Positions 12,072 to 18,619 of a stretch of 19,952 nt of DNA are shown in pieces. The DNA is from an uncultured Bacteroidales bacterium (lineage in GTDB: Bacteria; Bacteroidota; Bacteroidia; Bacteroidales; Muribaculaceae). The notes below the pieces were generated by a model that was not told where the DNA came from, ran no database searches, and was given only the letters and a program-made list of their open reading frames with translations. Position 1 is the first letter of the stretch. Each line of letters begins with the position of its first letter. The translations under genes and the position numbers were made by a program. Where the stretch lies: positions 1 through 19,952 of the forward strand of contig CATZGB010000045.1 of the NCBI GenBank assembly GCA_958418815.1. The letters are read 5' to 3'.

Positions 12072-13256
12072 TTAGTCGAGGATTTCGGTGATCTGACCGG
12101 AACCTACGGTGCGGCCACCTTCGCGGATAGCGAAGCGGAGACCCTGGTCGCAAGCTACCGGAGTGATGAGCTCGACGATGATTTCCACGTGGTCACCAGG
12201 CATTACCATTTCTACGCCTTCGGGGAGGGTGATTTCACCGGTCACGTCGAGGGTACGGATGTAGAACTGGGGACGGTAGTGGTTGTGGAAGGGAGTGTGA
12301 CGACCGCCTTCTTCCTTCTTCAGGATGTAGACAGAAGCCTTGAACTTCGAGTGGGGCTTAACGACACCGGGGTGGCAGATAACCATACCGCGCTTGATGT
12401 CCTTCTTGTCGATACCGCGGAGGAGGAGACCAACGTTGTCACCAGCTTCACCCTGATCGAGGAGCTTGCGGAACATCTCGACACCAGTTACGGTGGACTT
12501 CATGTCTGCGCCGAGACCCATGATCTGAACTTCGTCGCCGACCTTCACGATACCGGTTTCGATACGACCGGTGGCAACAGTACCACGACCGGTGATCGAG
12601 AACACGTCCTCAACAGGCATCAGGAAGGGCTTGTCGATGTCGCGGGGAGGCAGGGGAATCCAGTTGTCAACAGCGTCCATCAGCTCAACAACCTTAGCTT
12701 CCCATTCGGGCTCACCATTGAGAGCGCCGAGAGCGGAACCGCGGATGATGGGGGTTTCGTCGCCGTCGTATTCGTAGGCTGAGAGGAGTTCGCGCATTTC
12801 CATTTCAACGAGTTCGAGCATTTCCTCGTCGTCAACCATGTCGCACTTGTTGAGGAACACAACCAGACGGGGCACGTTCACCTGACGGGCGAGAAGGATG
12901 TGCTCGCGAGTCTGGGGCATGGGACCGTCGGTAGCGGCAACCACGATGATAGCACCGTCCATCTGGGCAGCACCGGTAACCATGTTCTTCACGTAGTCAG
13001 CGTGACCCGGGCAGTCAACGTGAGCGTAGTGACGGTTAGCGGTCTCGTACTCAACGTGAGCGGTATTGATGGTGATACCACGCTCTTTCTCCTCGGGAGC
13101 GTTGTCGATCTGGTCGAACGACTTAACCTCGGAGAGACCCTTCTTAGCGAGAACGGTCGTGATGGCAGCCGTCAGAGTAGTTTTACCGTGGTCAACGTGA
13201 CCGATGGTACCGATGTTAACATGCGGTTTGGTTCTTTCGAATTTCTCTTTAGCCAT
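12072..13256 (-). CDS. tuf: Elongation factor Tu
   Basis: EF-Tu is the GTPase that brings aminoacyl-tRNA to the ribosomal A site. It has 394 residues, as in E. coli. The GTP-binding motifs are complete: GHVDHGKT (19-26), DCPGH (81-85), NKCD (136-139) and SAL (174-176). The effector region carries ERGITI near 58-63. Domains 2 and 3 are complete, ending SGQITEILD. It sits downstream of four tRNA genes after a 269-nt leader, and tRNA-Trp and secE follow. It is the only tuf in the window; whether a second copy exists elsewhere cannot be seen. Confidence 0.99.
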   Translation of the reverse strand: MAKEKFERTKPHVNIGTIGHVDHGKTTLTAAITTVLAKKGLSEVKSFDQIDNAPEEKERGITINTAHVEYETANRHYAHVDCPGHADYVKNMVTGAAQMDGAIIVVAATDGPMPQTREHILLARQVNVPRLVVFLNKCDMVDDEEMLELVEMEMRELLSAYEYDGDETPIIRGSALGALNGEPEWEAKVVELMDAVDNWIPLPPRDIDKPFLMPVEDVFSITGRGTVATGRIETGIVKVGDEVQIMGLGADMKSTVTGVEMFRKLLDQGEAGDNVGLLLRGIDKKDIKRGMVICHPGVVKPHSKFKASVYILKKEEGGRHTPFHNHYRPQFYIRTLDVTGEITLPEGVEMVMPGDHVEIIVELITPVACDQGLRFAIREGGRTVGSGQITEILD

Positions 13257-13302
13257 AACTTGCTATAAATTATTTTTTTTGGTGATTAAAATCTGGGTGC
13301 GC

Positions 13303-13316
13303 GCCTTTCCGGAGGG
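13303..13316. repeat. GCCTTTCCGGAGGG direct repeat, copy 1
   Basis: Identical to 13357-13370 at a 54-bp offset in the tuf leader. On the transcript strand it reads CCCTCCGGAAAGGC. Related units lie downstream of tuf at 12042-12051 (TTCCGGAGGG) and 11996-12008 (GCTTTCCGGCGGG). Confidence 0.8.
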
Positions 13317-13356
13317 GAAATTTAGCGCAGAAAGCCAACCGTCAGTTAGCTGTTCA

Positions 13357-13370
13357 GCCTTTCCGGAGGG
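13357..13370. repeat. GCCTTTCCGGAGGG direct repeat, copy 2
   Basis: Second exact copy of the 14-bp unit in the untranslated tuf leader, about 100 nt ahead of the tuf start codon on the minus strand. The core TCCGGA is self-complementary. Confidence 0.8.
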
Positions 13371-13525
13371 AGAGGTGACCGCCGGACTACACCGAGCGGG
13401 ACTGACAACGATTGGCAACTTTTCCGTCCGGCCCACTGTTGAAGAGAGAACGAGGGAACGTCCGGGTTTTCAGCCGAATTGCCACGGAAATGACAGGCAT
13501 CACCGGGGCTATCGGGTGTTAAGAG

Positions 13526-13597
<72 letters not shown>

Positions 13598-13646
13598 AAA
13601 TTTACCTGAAGTCTGCTTCAGTTCAGTCGAGAAGTTCTCGGCTTAG

Positions 13647-13719
13647 AGCGGAAGACGAGGCTCAAACTCGCGACCCTCAGCTTGGAAGGCTGATGCTCTA
13701 TCAACTGAGCTACTTCCGC
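13647..13719 (-). tRNA. trnG: tRNA-Gly (anticodon TCC)
   Basis: A 73-nt cloverleaf on the minus strand. Acceptor GCGGAAG/CTTCCGC; anticodon stem TCAGC/GCTGA around CTTCCAA; discriminator T. The D-loop reads AGTTGATA, so position 19 is A instead of the near-universal G. The T-loop reads TTTGAGC, so position 56 is U instead of C. The two changes together keep a Watson-Crick pair at the tRNA elbow. Confidence 0.95.
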
Positions 13720-13726
13720 ATAAGGA

Positions 13727-13773
13727 CTTTGGCGAACGAGGCCCAAGACCTCAAGACGCTAAAGGATTTTTTT
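13727..13773 (+). terminator. Terminator-like hairpin antisense to the tRNA operon
   Basis: In the tRNA-Tyr/tRNA-Gly spacer, 13727-13734 (CTTTGGCG) pairs with 13757-13764 (CGCTAAAG), with an inner GAGG/CCTC stem, and is followed on the plus strand by GGA and seven Ts (13767-13773). The one odd pair is G-U only in plus-strand RNA. It has the form of an intrinsic terminator facing against the tRNA transcripts. No plus-strand gene lies before it, so it may be a chance structure or a block to antisense transcription. Confidence 0.35.
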
Positions 13774-13774
13774 G

Positions 13775-13856
13775 TGGGCGCGGATGGATTCGAACCACCG
13801 AAGGCATAGCCAGCAGATTTACAGTCTGCCCCATTTGGCCACTCTGGAACACGCCC
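13775..13856 (-). tRNA. trnY: tRNA-Tyr (anticodon GTA)
   Basis: An 82-nt class II tRNA on the minus strand with a long variable arm (GGC-TAT-GCC stem). Acceptor GGGCGTG/CGCGCCC, anticodon stem GCAGA/TCTGC around CTGTAAA, T-loop TTCGAAT, discriminator A, no encoded CCA. Second in the tRNA block. Confidence 0.97.
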
Positions 13857-13894
13857 TATAGCGAAATTATATTTCCAAATGCTTAAAACAACTG

Positions 13895-13968
13895 AGCCTC
13901 TTGTCGGATTCGAACCAACGACCCCGAGATTACAAATCACGTGCTCTGGCCAACTGAGCTAAAGAGGC
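13895..13968 (-). tRNA. trnT: tRNA-Thr (anticodon TGT)
   Basis: A 74-nt cloverleaf on the minus strand. Acceptor GCCTCTT/AAGAGGC, T-loop TTCGAAT, D-loop with GG, discriminator T. The anticodon stem CGTGA/TCTCG around TTTGTAA contains a U29-U41 mismatch. First gene of the long cluster, about 130 nt downstream of a strong promoter. Confidence 0.95.
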
Positions 13969-14103
13969 ATTTTCAAAGTCCTAAATCTGAAACGGAGGAA
14001 ATCTTAATTTCGCAAACGGCTTCTTAACGAGAGTTAAACCTTTCGAGAAGAGAAAGCGTTGTAACTTTAAGTTTTCAGCGGGGTTTCCGTCTCATTTGCG
14101 GTG
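13969..14103 (-). promoter_or_regulatory. Leader of the tRNA-tuf transcript
   Basis: This stretch between the promoter at 14104-14134 and the first tRNA has no gene. A small TTAAC/GTTAA stem-loop is near 14025-14038. It would be the 5' leader removed when tRNA-Thr(UGU) is matured. Confidence 0.5.
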
Positions 14104-14134
14104 CAAAGTTACGCACAGTTTTTGAATTGACAAA
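14104..14134 (-). promoter_or_regulatory. Bacteroidetes-type promoter of the tRNA-tuf-rpoBC cluster
   Basis: On the minus strand TTTG (complement of 14131-14134), a 19-nt spacer and TAACTTTG (complement of 14104-14111) match the Bacteroidetes primary sigma factor consensus (TTTG, 19-20 nt, TAnnTTTG) without a mismatch. Transcription should begin near 14098. It is the only perfect promoter found upstream of the whole cluster. Confidence 0.85.
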
Positions 14135-14350
14135 ATATTTCAGCAAAAAAATTCAATATTTTCGCAAACTTTTTTTCTCCCCTCCCCTCAACGACACCCT
14201 GCCAAAGCCATCCATCCTCCTGCAAATCAACGAATTCACAGACACAGCCGCCATAAAGCCGCCGACACCTCCATCCGGCATTATTTTTCCTCTTCTGGAG
14301 CCTCGCCGTGAAAACAGCCGCCAGACTGCGCAAACAATGAGAAAAAACCG
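14135..14350. other. Divergent intergenic stretch, no gene
   Basis: This lies between the minus-strand tRNA promoter and the plus-strand aminopeptidase promoter. A plus-strand open frame runs through it into the aminopeptidase, but its sequence is low-complexity and unrelated to M24 proteins, and the downstream promoter would make it untranscribed. I see nothing else in it. Confidence 0.6.
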
Positions 14351-14358
14351 TATATTTG
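14351..14358 (+). promoter_or_regulatory. -7 element of the aminopeptidase operon
   Basis: TATATTTG matches the Bacteroidetes -7 consensus TAnnTTTG exactly. No clear TTTG lies 19-21 nt upstream, so the -33 part is weak. A start near 14364 would give a leader of about 75 nt before the chosen ATG at 14439. This promoter also argues against the longer open frame that begins upstream of it. Confidence 0.6.
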
Positions 14359-14438
14359 CAGGTGAGGATCCGGCAGGGGATGAAAACGCCCCTCCCCGAT
14401 TCCGCCACAACAAAGCCAACCAACCACATAGAAACCAT

Positions 14439-16226
14439 ATGAAAGATGAAATCAAGGGACGCATAGAGGCGTTCCGCGGAGAGATGAGGAAGGCAGGCGT
14501 CGCGGCCGCCATCATCCCCCAGACAGACCCCCATCTCGGGGAATACATCGCCGACCACTGGCAAGTGCGCCGATGGCTCAGCGGGTTCACCGGCTCGGCC
14601 GGCACCTTGGTGATAACCGACAAAGAGGCCCTGCTCTGGACCGACTCCCGCTACTTCCTCCAAGGGGCCGAGCAACTCGATGGAACCGGCATCACACTGA
14701 TGAAAGAGGGACTGCCTGAAACGCCCACCATCCCCCAATACCTTATAAGGCATCTTGTCAAAGGTGCCACGGTCGGCATAGACGGCCTGCTCTTCTCCTC
14801 CACCGAGGTTTCCGCCCTGCGCGCCTCCCTCGAGAAGCACGGACTCCGCCTCGACACCAATTTCGCCCCCGCAGACTCCATATGGCCCGACCGCCCGGCG
14901 CTCCCCTCCGCTCCGCTTTTCCTCCATGACGAGAAATACGCCGGCAAGGGTGCCACAGACAAAATACGCGACATCCTCGCCCAGACAAAGGAACAAGGCG
15001 CGCAGGCCATCCTCGTGTCAGACCTGGCCGAGCTCGCCTGGGTGCTCAACATCCGCTCGACCGATGTCAGCTGCAACCCCGTGGCAACAGGATTCCTATA
15101 CCTCTCCCCCTCCCAGTCAGTGCTTTTCATCAAGGAAGAAAAGCTCACCCCTGAGGTCTCAGACACCCTGAAAGCCGCCAACGTCAAGACCGCCGACTAC
15201 ACCACCATCCTCCCCTTCCTTGAATCCCTGCCGGAATCGGCGACCGTATTGTACGAGGCTCCCCGCACAGCCGCGCGTCTGGTCGACGCGCTGGGAGCAA
15301 GGGCAATAGCGGGAGCATCCCCCATCCCGATGATGAAATCGGTGAAAAACACTGTGCAGATTGCCGGAATCCGCAACGCCATGGAGAAAGACGGGGCAGC
15401 TCTCGTCGGCGCGTTCATGGAAATCGAGCGCAGGCTCAAAGAGGGGGTCACCCTGACAGAGATAGATGTGGCCGACATCCTGACCGAACACCGCTCGAAG
15501 CAGGAACTTTACGCCGGCGAGTCGTTTGAGACCATCGCCGGATACGGCCCGCACGGGGCGATAGTCCACTACTCTGCGACCCCCGAGTCATCCTCTACCG
15601 TCAAGCCCGAAGGGCTGCTGCTCATCGACTCAGGCGCACAATACCTCGACGGCACCACCGACATAACCCGCACAATCGCCGTCGGCACCCCCACCGACGA
15701 GGAACGCCACGACTTCACCCTCGTTATGAAAGGCCACATCGCCCTGGCCACCGCCATCTATCCCGAAGGGACCCGTGGCGACCAGCTTGACGCGCTCGCA
15801 CGCCAGTTCCTTTGGAAAGAGGGACTGAGCTACCTCCACGGCACCGGCCACGGCGTAGGGCACTTCCTCAACGTCCACGAAGGCCCGCAGAGCATCCGTC
15901 TCAACCATGTCCCCGTGGCCCTGCGCCCGGGCATGCTGACCTCCAACGAGCCCGGTCTCTACCGCGCGGGCATCCACGGCATCCGTTGCGAGAATCTCGT
16001 GCTGACCGTCGACGCGTTCACAACCGAGTTCGGCCGATTCTACCGCTTCGAACCGATGACCCTCTTCCCCTGGGACCTCAGCCTCTTCGACACCGCCATC
16101 ATGACCCAGGAGGAAATCAACTGGGTCAACGGCTATCATGAGGAGGTCTACCGCCGCCTCTCGCCGCGCCTCGATGAGGCCCAGAAGGCATGGCTGCGCG
16201 AAAAAACCAGCGAACTCAAGAAATAA
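14439..16226 (+). CDS. Aminopeptidase P family protein (M24B, long form)
   Basis: A metal-dependent cytosolic peptidase that removes an N-terminal residue ahead of proline. From the ATG at 14439 it has 595 residues, the long three-domain form resembling eukaryotic cytosolic aminopeptidase P rather than the roughly 440-residue E. coli PepP. Two creatinase-like N-terminal domains (about 1-300) precede the pita-bread domain (about 305-530) and a C-terminal M24 tail. Metal ligands D397, D408, H471, E504 and E518 and catalytic H480 keep family spacing. The in-frame extension upstream of residue 1 was rejected because it lacks homology and spans the promoter. A gamma-carbonic-anhydrase-like gene follows after 15 nt. 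Confidence 0.95.
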   Translation: MKDEIKGRIEAFRGEMRKAGVAAAIIPQTDPHLGEYIADHWQVRRWLSGFTGSAGTLVITDKEALLWTDSRYFLQGAEQLDGTGITLMKEGLPETPTIPQYLIRHLVKGATVGIDGLLFSSTEVSALRASLEKHGLRLDTNFAPADSIWPDRPALPSAPLFLHDEKYAGKGATDKIRDILAQTKEQGAQAILVSDLAELAWVLNIRSTDVSCNPVATGFLYLSPSQSVLFIKEEKLTPEVSDTLKAANVKTADYTTILPFLESLPESATVLYEAPRTAARLVDALGARAIAGASPIPMMKSVKNTVQIAGIRNAMEKDGAALVGAFMEIERRLKEGVTLTEIDVADILTEHRSKQELYAGESFETIAGYGPHGAIVHYSATPESSSTVKPEGLLLIDSGAQYLDGTTDITRTIAVGTPTDEERHDFTLVMKGHIALATAIYPEGTRGDQLDALARQFLWKEGLSYLHGTGHGVGHFLNVHEGPQSIRLNHVPVALRPGMLTSNEPGLYRAGIHGIRCENLVLTVDAFTTEFGRFYRFEPMTLFPWDLSLFDTAIMTQEEINWVNGYHEEVYRRLSPRLDEAQKAWLREKTSELKK

Positions 16227-16241
16227 CGCGACTAAGAAAAA

Positions 16242-16775
16242 ATGGCACTCATACTTCCCCTGCGCGGCTTCACCCCAAAAATCGGCCGCGACTGCTTCCT
16301 GGCCGAGAACGCCACCGTCGTCGGCGACGTCGAGATGGGCGACGAATGCTCGGTATGGTTCAACACCGTGTTGCGCGGTGATGTCAACTCCATACGCATC
16401 GGCAACCGGGTCAACATCCAGGACGGCTCGGTACTCCACACCCTCTACCAGAAATCCACCATCGAAATCGGCAACGATGTCTCAATCGGCCACAACGTGA
16501 CCCTCCACGGCTGCAAAATCCGCGACTTCGCCCTCATAGGGATGGGGGCCACCGTCATGGACGACGCAGAGGTCGGCGAGGGCGCGCTCGTCGCCGCCGG
16601 TTCAGTCGTGCTGTCGAAGACAAAAATCGGCCCACACGAGATGTGGGCCGGCGCTCCGGCTAAATTCGTCAAGATGATGGAACCCGAGAAATCCAAGGAG
16701 CTGAACGAAAAAATCGCCCGCAACTACCTCTTCTACTCCAAATGGTACACCGACCCCGACAACGCCCCGCTCTGA
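16242..16775 (+). CDS. Gamma-carbonic-anhydrase-like hexapeptide-repeat protein
   Basis: A left-handed beta-helix protein of 177 residues in the YrdA/PaaY/gamma-carbonic-anhydrase group. Hexapeptide repeats run from about 12 to 145. H66, H84 and H89 match the three zinc-binding histidines of the family, with the H84-H89 spacing of five as in the archaeal Cam enzyme. A C-terminal helix (about 148-170) packs on the trimer in relatives. Several such proteins lack measured carbonic anhydrase activity, so the reaction is uncertain. It lies 15 nt after the aminopeptidase stop, so they are probably cotranscribed, and 12 nt from the converging ATPase stop. Confidence 0.93.
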   Translation: MALILPLRGFTPKIGRDCFLAENATVVGDVEMGDECSVWFNTVLRGDVNSIRIGNRVNIQDGSVLHTLYQKSTIEIGNDVSIGHNVTLHGCKIRDFALIGMGATVMDDAEVGEGALVAAGSVVLSKTKIGPHEMWAGAPAKFVKMMEPEKSKELNEKIARNYLFYSKWYTDPDNAPL

Positions 16776-16787
16776 CGAAGCGCAGCA

Positions 16788-17567
16788 TCAGGAGGGGATG
16801 AAGTCCATCGCCTCCTCTGAAAACCTCACCGGGCGCCCGCGGAACAAGTTTCCGAGGGCGCCTGATTTTATAAGGCTGTCGGGCGAACCATCGACCAGGG
16901 TGCGGCCTGCGCCACTGTCGGCAATCAGCCAGAGACGCTGCGAAAGGCGGAGGGCCGAACCGACATCGTGGGACGACAGGATGACCGCCTTCCCCTCCTC
17001 GCGGGCGAGGCGCGACAGCAACTGCATCGTCTCCAGGCGGGAGGCGACATCAAGGAAAGCCGTAGGCTCGTCGAGCACCATCAGCGGGGTCTCCTGGGCC
17101 AGCGCCCGGGCAATCATCACCTTCTGACGCTCGCCGTCGGAGAGCGACGCGACCTGCCTCTGCGCGAACACCTCTATGCCGACCGCCTCCATCGCCTGCC
17201 CGACAACCGCCTTGTCATGCCGCGAGAGCCGGCCGAAGAATCCGGTATGGGGCTGACGGCCCAGCGCGACAAGTTCGGCAACAGTCAAAGCTCCGGCCAG
17301 TTCACGGCCCGTGCTGACAATGCTCACCAGCCTGGCAAGTTCGCGCGGAGGGATTTCAGACAGCGACCGACCGGCGACCACCACCAGGCCCCTCATCGGG
17401 GCGAGACGGCCTGTGACACATCTGAGCAGGGTCGACTTTCCGGCACCATTGGCCCCGAGCAGGGTGACAAGCTCACCCCGCGACACCCGCAGGCTGACAC
17501 CCTCATACAGCGGCGTCGAGCCATAGCCGACAGCCACATCCTCAAGTCGAAGCACTGTATCGTTCAT
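16788..17567 (-). CDS. ABC transporter ATP-binding protein (FecE/BtuD type)
   Basis: The ATPase that powers the adjacent FecCD permease in import of a metal chelate such as a siderophore, haem or cobalamin. From the ATG at 17565-17567 it has 259 residues. Walker A GANGAGKST (38-46), signature LSDGE (142-146, D in place of the second G), Walker B VLDEP (164-168) and the switch histidine H200 in SSHD. The usual Q-loop glutamine is not evident: the stretch at 81-89 reads VSIVSTGRE. Its ATG overlaps the permease stop as ATGA, which implies translational coupling. A longer frame upstream lies inside the permease gene and was rejected. Confidence 0.94.
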   Translation of the reverse strand: MNDTVLRLEDVAVGYGSTPLYEGVSLRVSRGELVTLLGANGAGKSTLLRCVTGRLAPMRGLVVVAGRSLSEIPPRELARLVSIVSTGRELAGALTVAELVALGRQPHTGFFGRLSRHDKAVVGQAMEAVGIEVFAQRQVASLSDGERQKVMIARALAQETPLMVLDEPTAFLDVASRLETMQLLSRLAREEGKAVILSSHDVGSALRLSQRLWLIADSGAGRTLVDGSPDSLIKSGALGNLFRGRPVRFSEEAMDFIPS

Positions 17568-18619
17568 CGGAAGTAACTTATTTTGTCGCGGTTCACTATC
17601 ACATACATTATCACGGGCACGGAGAGCAGCGGGGTGATGGCGTTGACAGGGAGTACTCCCCCGTTGCCGGCGAAAATCGACAGGCAGGCGCAGAGGAGTC
17701 CAGAGAAGCCACCCCACAGGGCTGTGGCCGGCAACAGGCGGTTATGGTTTGAGGTGGCCAGGGTGAGCCTGGCCACATGGGGCATCACCAGCCCGAGGAA
17801 TCCCACAGGGCCGCAGAAGGCTGTCACGACAGCGGTCAACACCCCCGACAGGAGCAGCAGGCGGTTGCGCGTCGCCGAAAGGCTCACCCCCATCGACTCG
17901 GCGTAATCAGCCCCGAGCAACAGAGCGTTGAGCGGCTTCACCATCAGCAACGAGGCCGTCACCGTCAGGAGAATCAGCGGCCCGAAGACAGCGAGGTCGG
18001 CAAGCGTCACCCCCGAGAAGCTGCCCAACCCCCAGATAACGAAGGAATGCACCCCCTCCTCGGTTGCGTAAAAATTAAGTATCGAGATGGCCGAAGAGGC
18101 GAGATAGCCGAGCAGAATGCCGACAATCAGCAACATCGCGTTGCCCCTCACAAGCCGCGAGAACAGCAGCAGCAACAACAGCATCACAGCCGATCCGGCC
18201 ACGGCCCCCACCAGCGCACCGGCGTAATGAGCCACCCCGACGGCCGAACCGCCACCAAGCAGCAGCATCATCACCGCCACCCCAAGCGACGCCCCGGTCG
18301 ACACTCCGAGTATCGACGGGCCTGCCAAAGGATTGTTGAATGTGGTCTGCAGCAACAACCCCGCCACAGCCAACGCCATGCCCGAGAGGAACGCGCAGCA
18401 GGCCATAGGGAGGCGCAGATCTACGACAATCAATGAAGCGGCGGGATTGGCCGGAACTCCGCCGGTCAGCACCTGCCACACATCTCCGGCAGGCAAATCG
18501 ACCGTGCCGAAAAACAGCAACGCGACAAACATCGCCACCGAGGCCACCCCCACAGGCAGCAGCACCCGGGCCATTCGCCCTGCGGCGGCCTTGTCAACAG
18601 AAAACATGCAGTCAGTCAT
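17564..18619 (-). CDS. FecCD-family iron-chelate/cobalamin ABC permease
   Basis: Inner-membrane permease of 351 residues, with about ten hydrophobic helices beginning near 18. Family motifs are RLP (69-71), NPLAGPSILGVSTGA (96-110) and FCGPVGFLGLVMPHVAR (about 268-284), the last next to the coupling helix that contacts the ATPase. The first 15 residues are polar and cytoplasmic. Its start overlaps the preceding gene by 8 nt and its stop overlaps the ATPase start by 3 nt. No periplasmic binding protein or TonB-dependent receptor is in the window, so the substrate cannot be assigned. Confidence 0.95.
   Translation of the reverse strand: MTDCMFSVDKAAAGRMARVLLPVGVASVAMFVALLFFGTVDLPAGDVWQVLTGGVPANPAASLIVVDLRLPMACCAFLSGMALAVAGLLLQTTFNNPLAGPSILGVSTGASLGVAVMMLLLGGGSAVGVAHYAGALVGAVAGSAVMLLLLLLFSRLVRGNAMLLIVGILLGYLASSAISILNFYATEEGVHSFVIWGLGSFSGVTLADLAVFGPLILLTVTASLLMVKPLNALLLGADYAESMGVSLSATRNRLLLLSGVLTAVVTAFCGPVGFLGLVMPHVARLTLATSNHNRLLPATALWGGFSGLLCACLSIFAGNGGVLPVNAITPLLSVPVIMYVIVNRDKISYFR

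Larger units (their letters stand above)
13257..13525 (-). promoter_or_regulatory. Long untranslated tuf leader
   Basis: The gap between tRNA-Thr(GGU) and tuf is 269 nt, far longer than the 38-55 nt spacers within the tRNA block. No gene is apparent. It contains two identical 14-bp units (13303-13316 and 13357-13370) and an AT-rich stretch next to the tuf start. I found no TAnnTTTG element inside it, so tuf is probably served by the tRNA promoter. Its length suggests translational or processing control; that is inference. Confidence 0.45.

Noticed and set aside
14127..14438. N-terminal extension of the aminopeptidase to 699 residues
   Set aside because: The extra 104 residues are low-complexity and unlike M24 proteins, and they span the TATATTTG promoter element and nearly reach the divergent tRNA promoter.
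16776..16787. Bidirectional terminator between the converging operons
   Set aside because: Only 12 nt separate the stop codons and no hairpin with a T tract is visible there.
17568..17717. 50-residue N-terminal extension of the ATPase
   Set aside because: It lies within the permease coding region. The ATGA overlap and the position of Walker A support the start at 17567.
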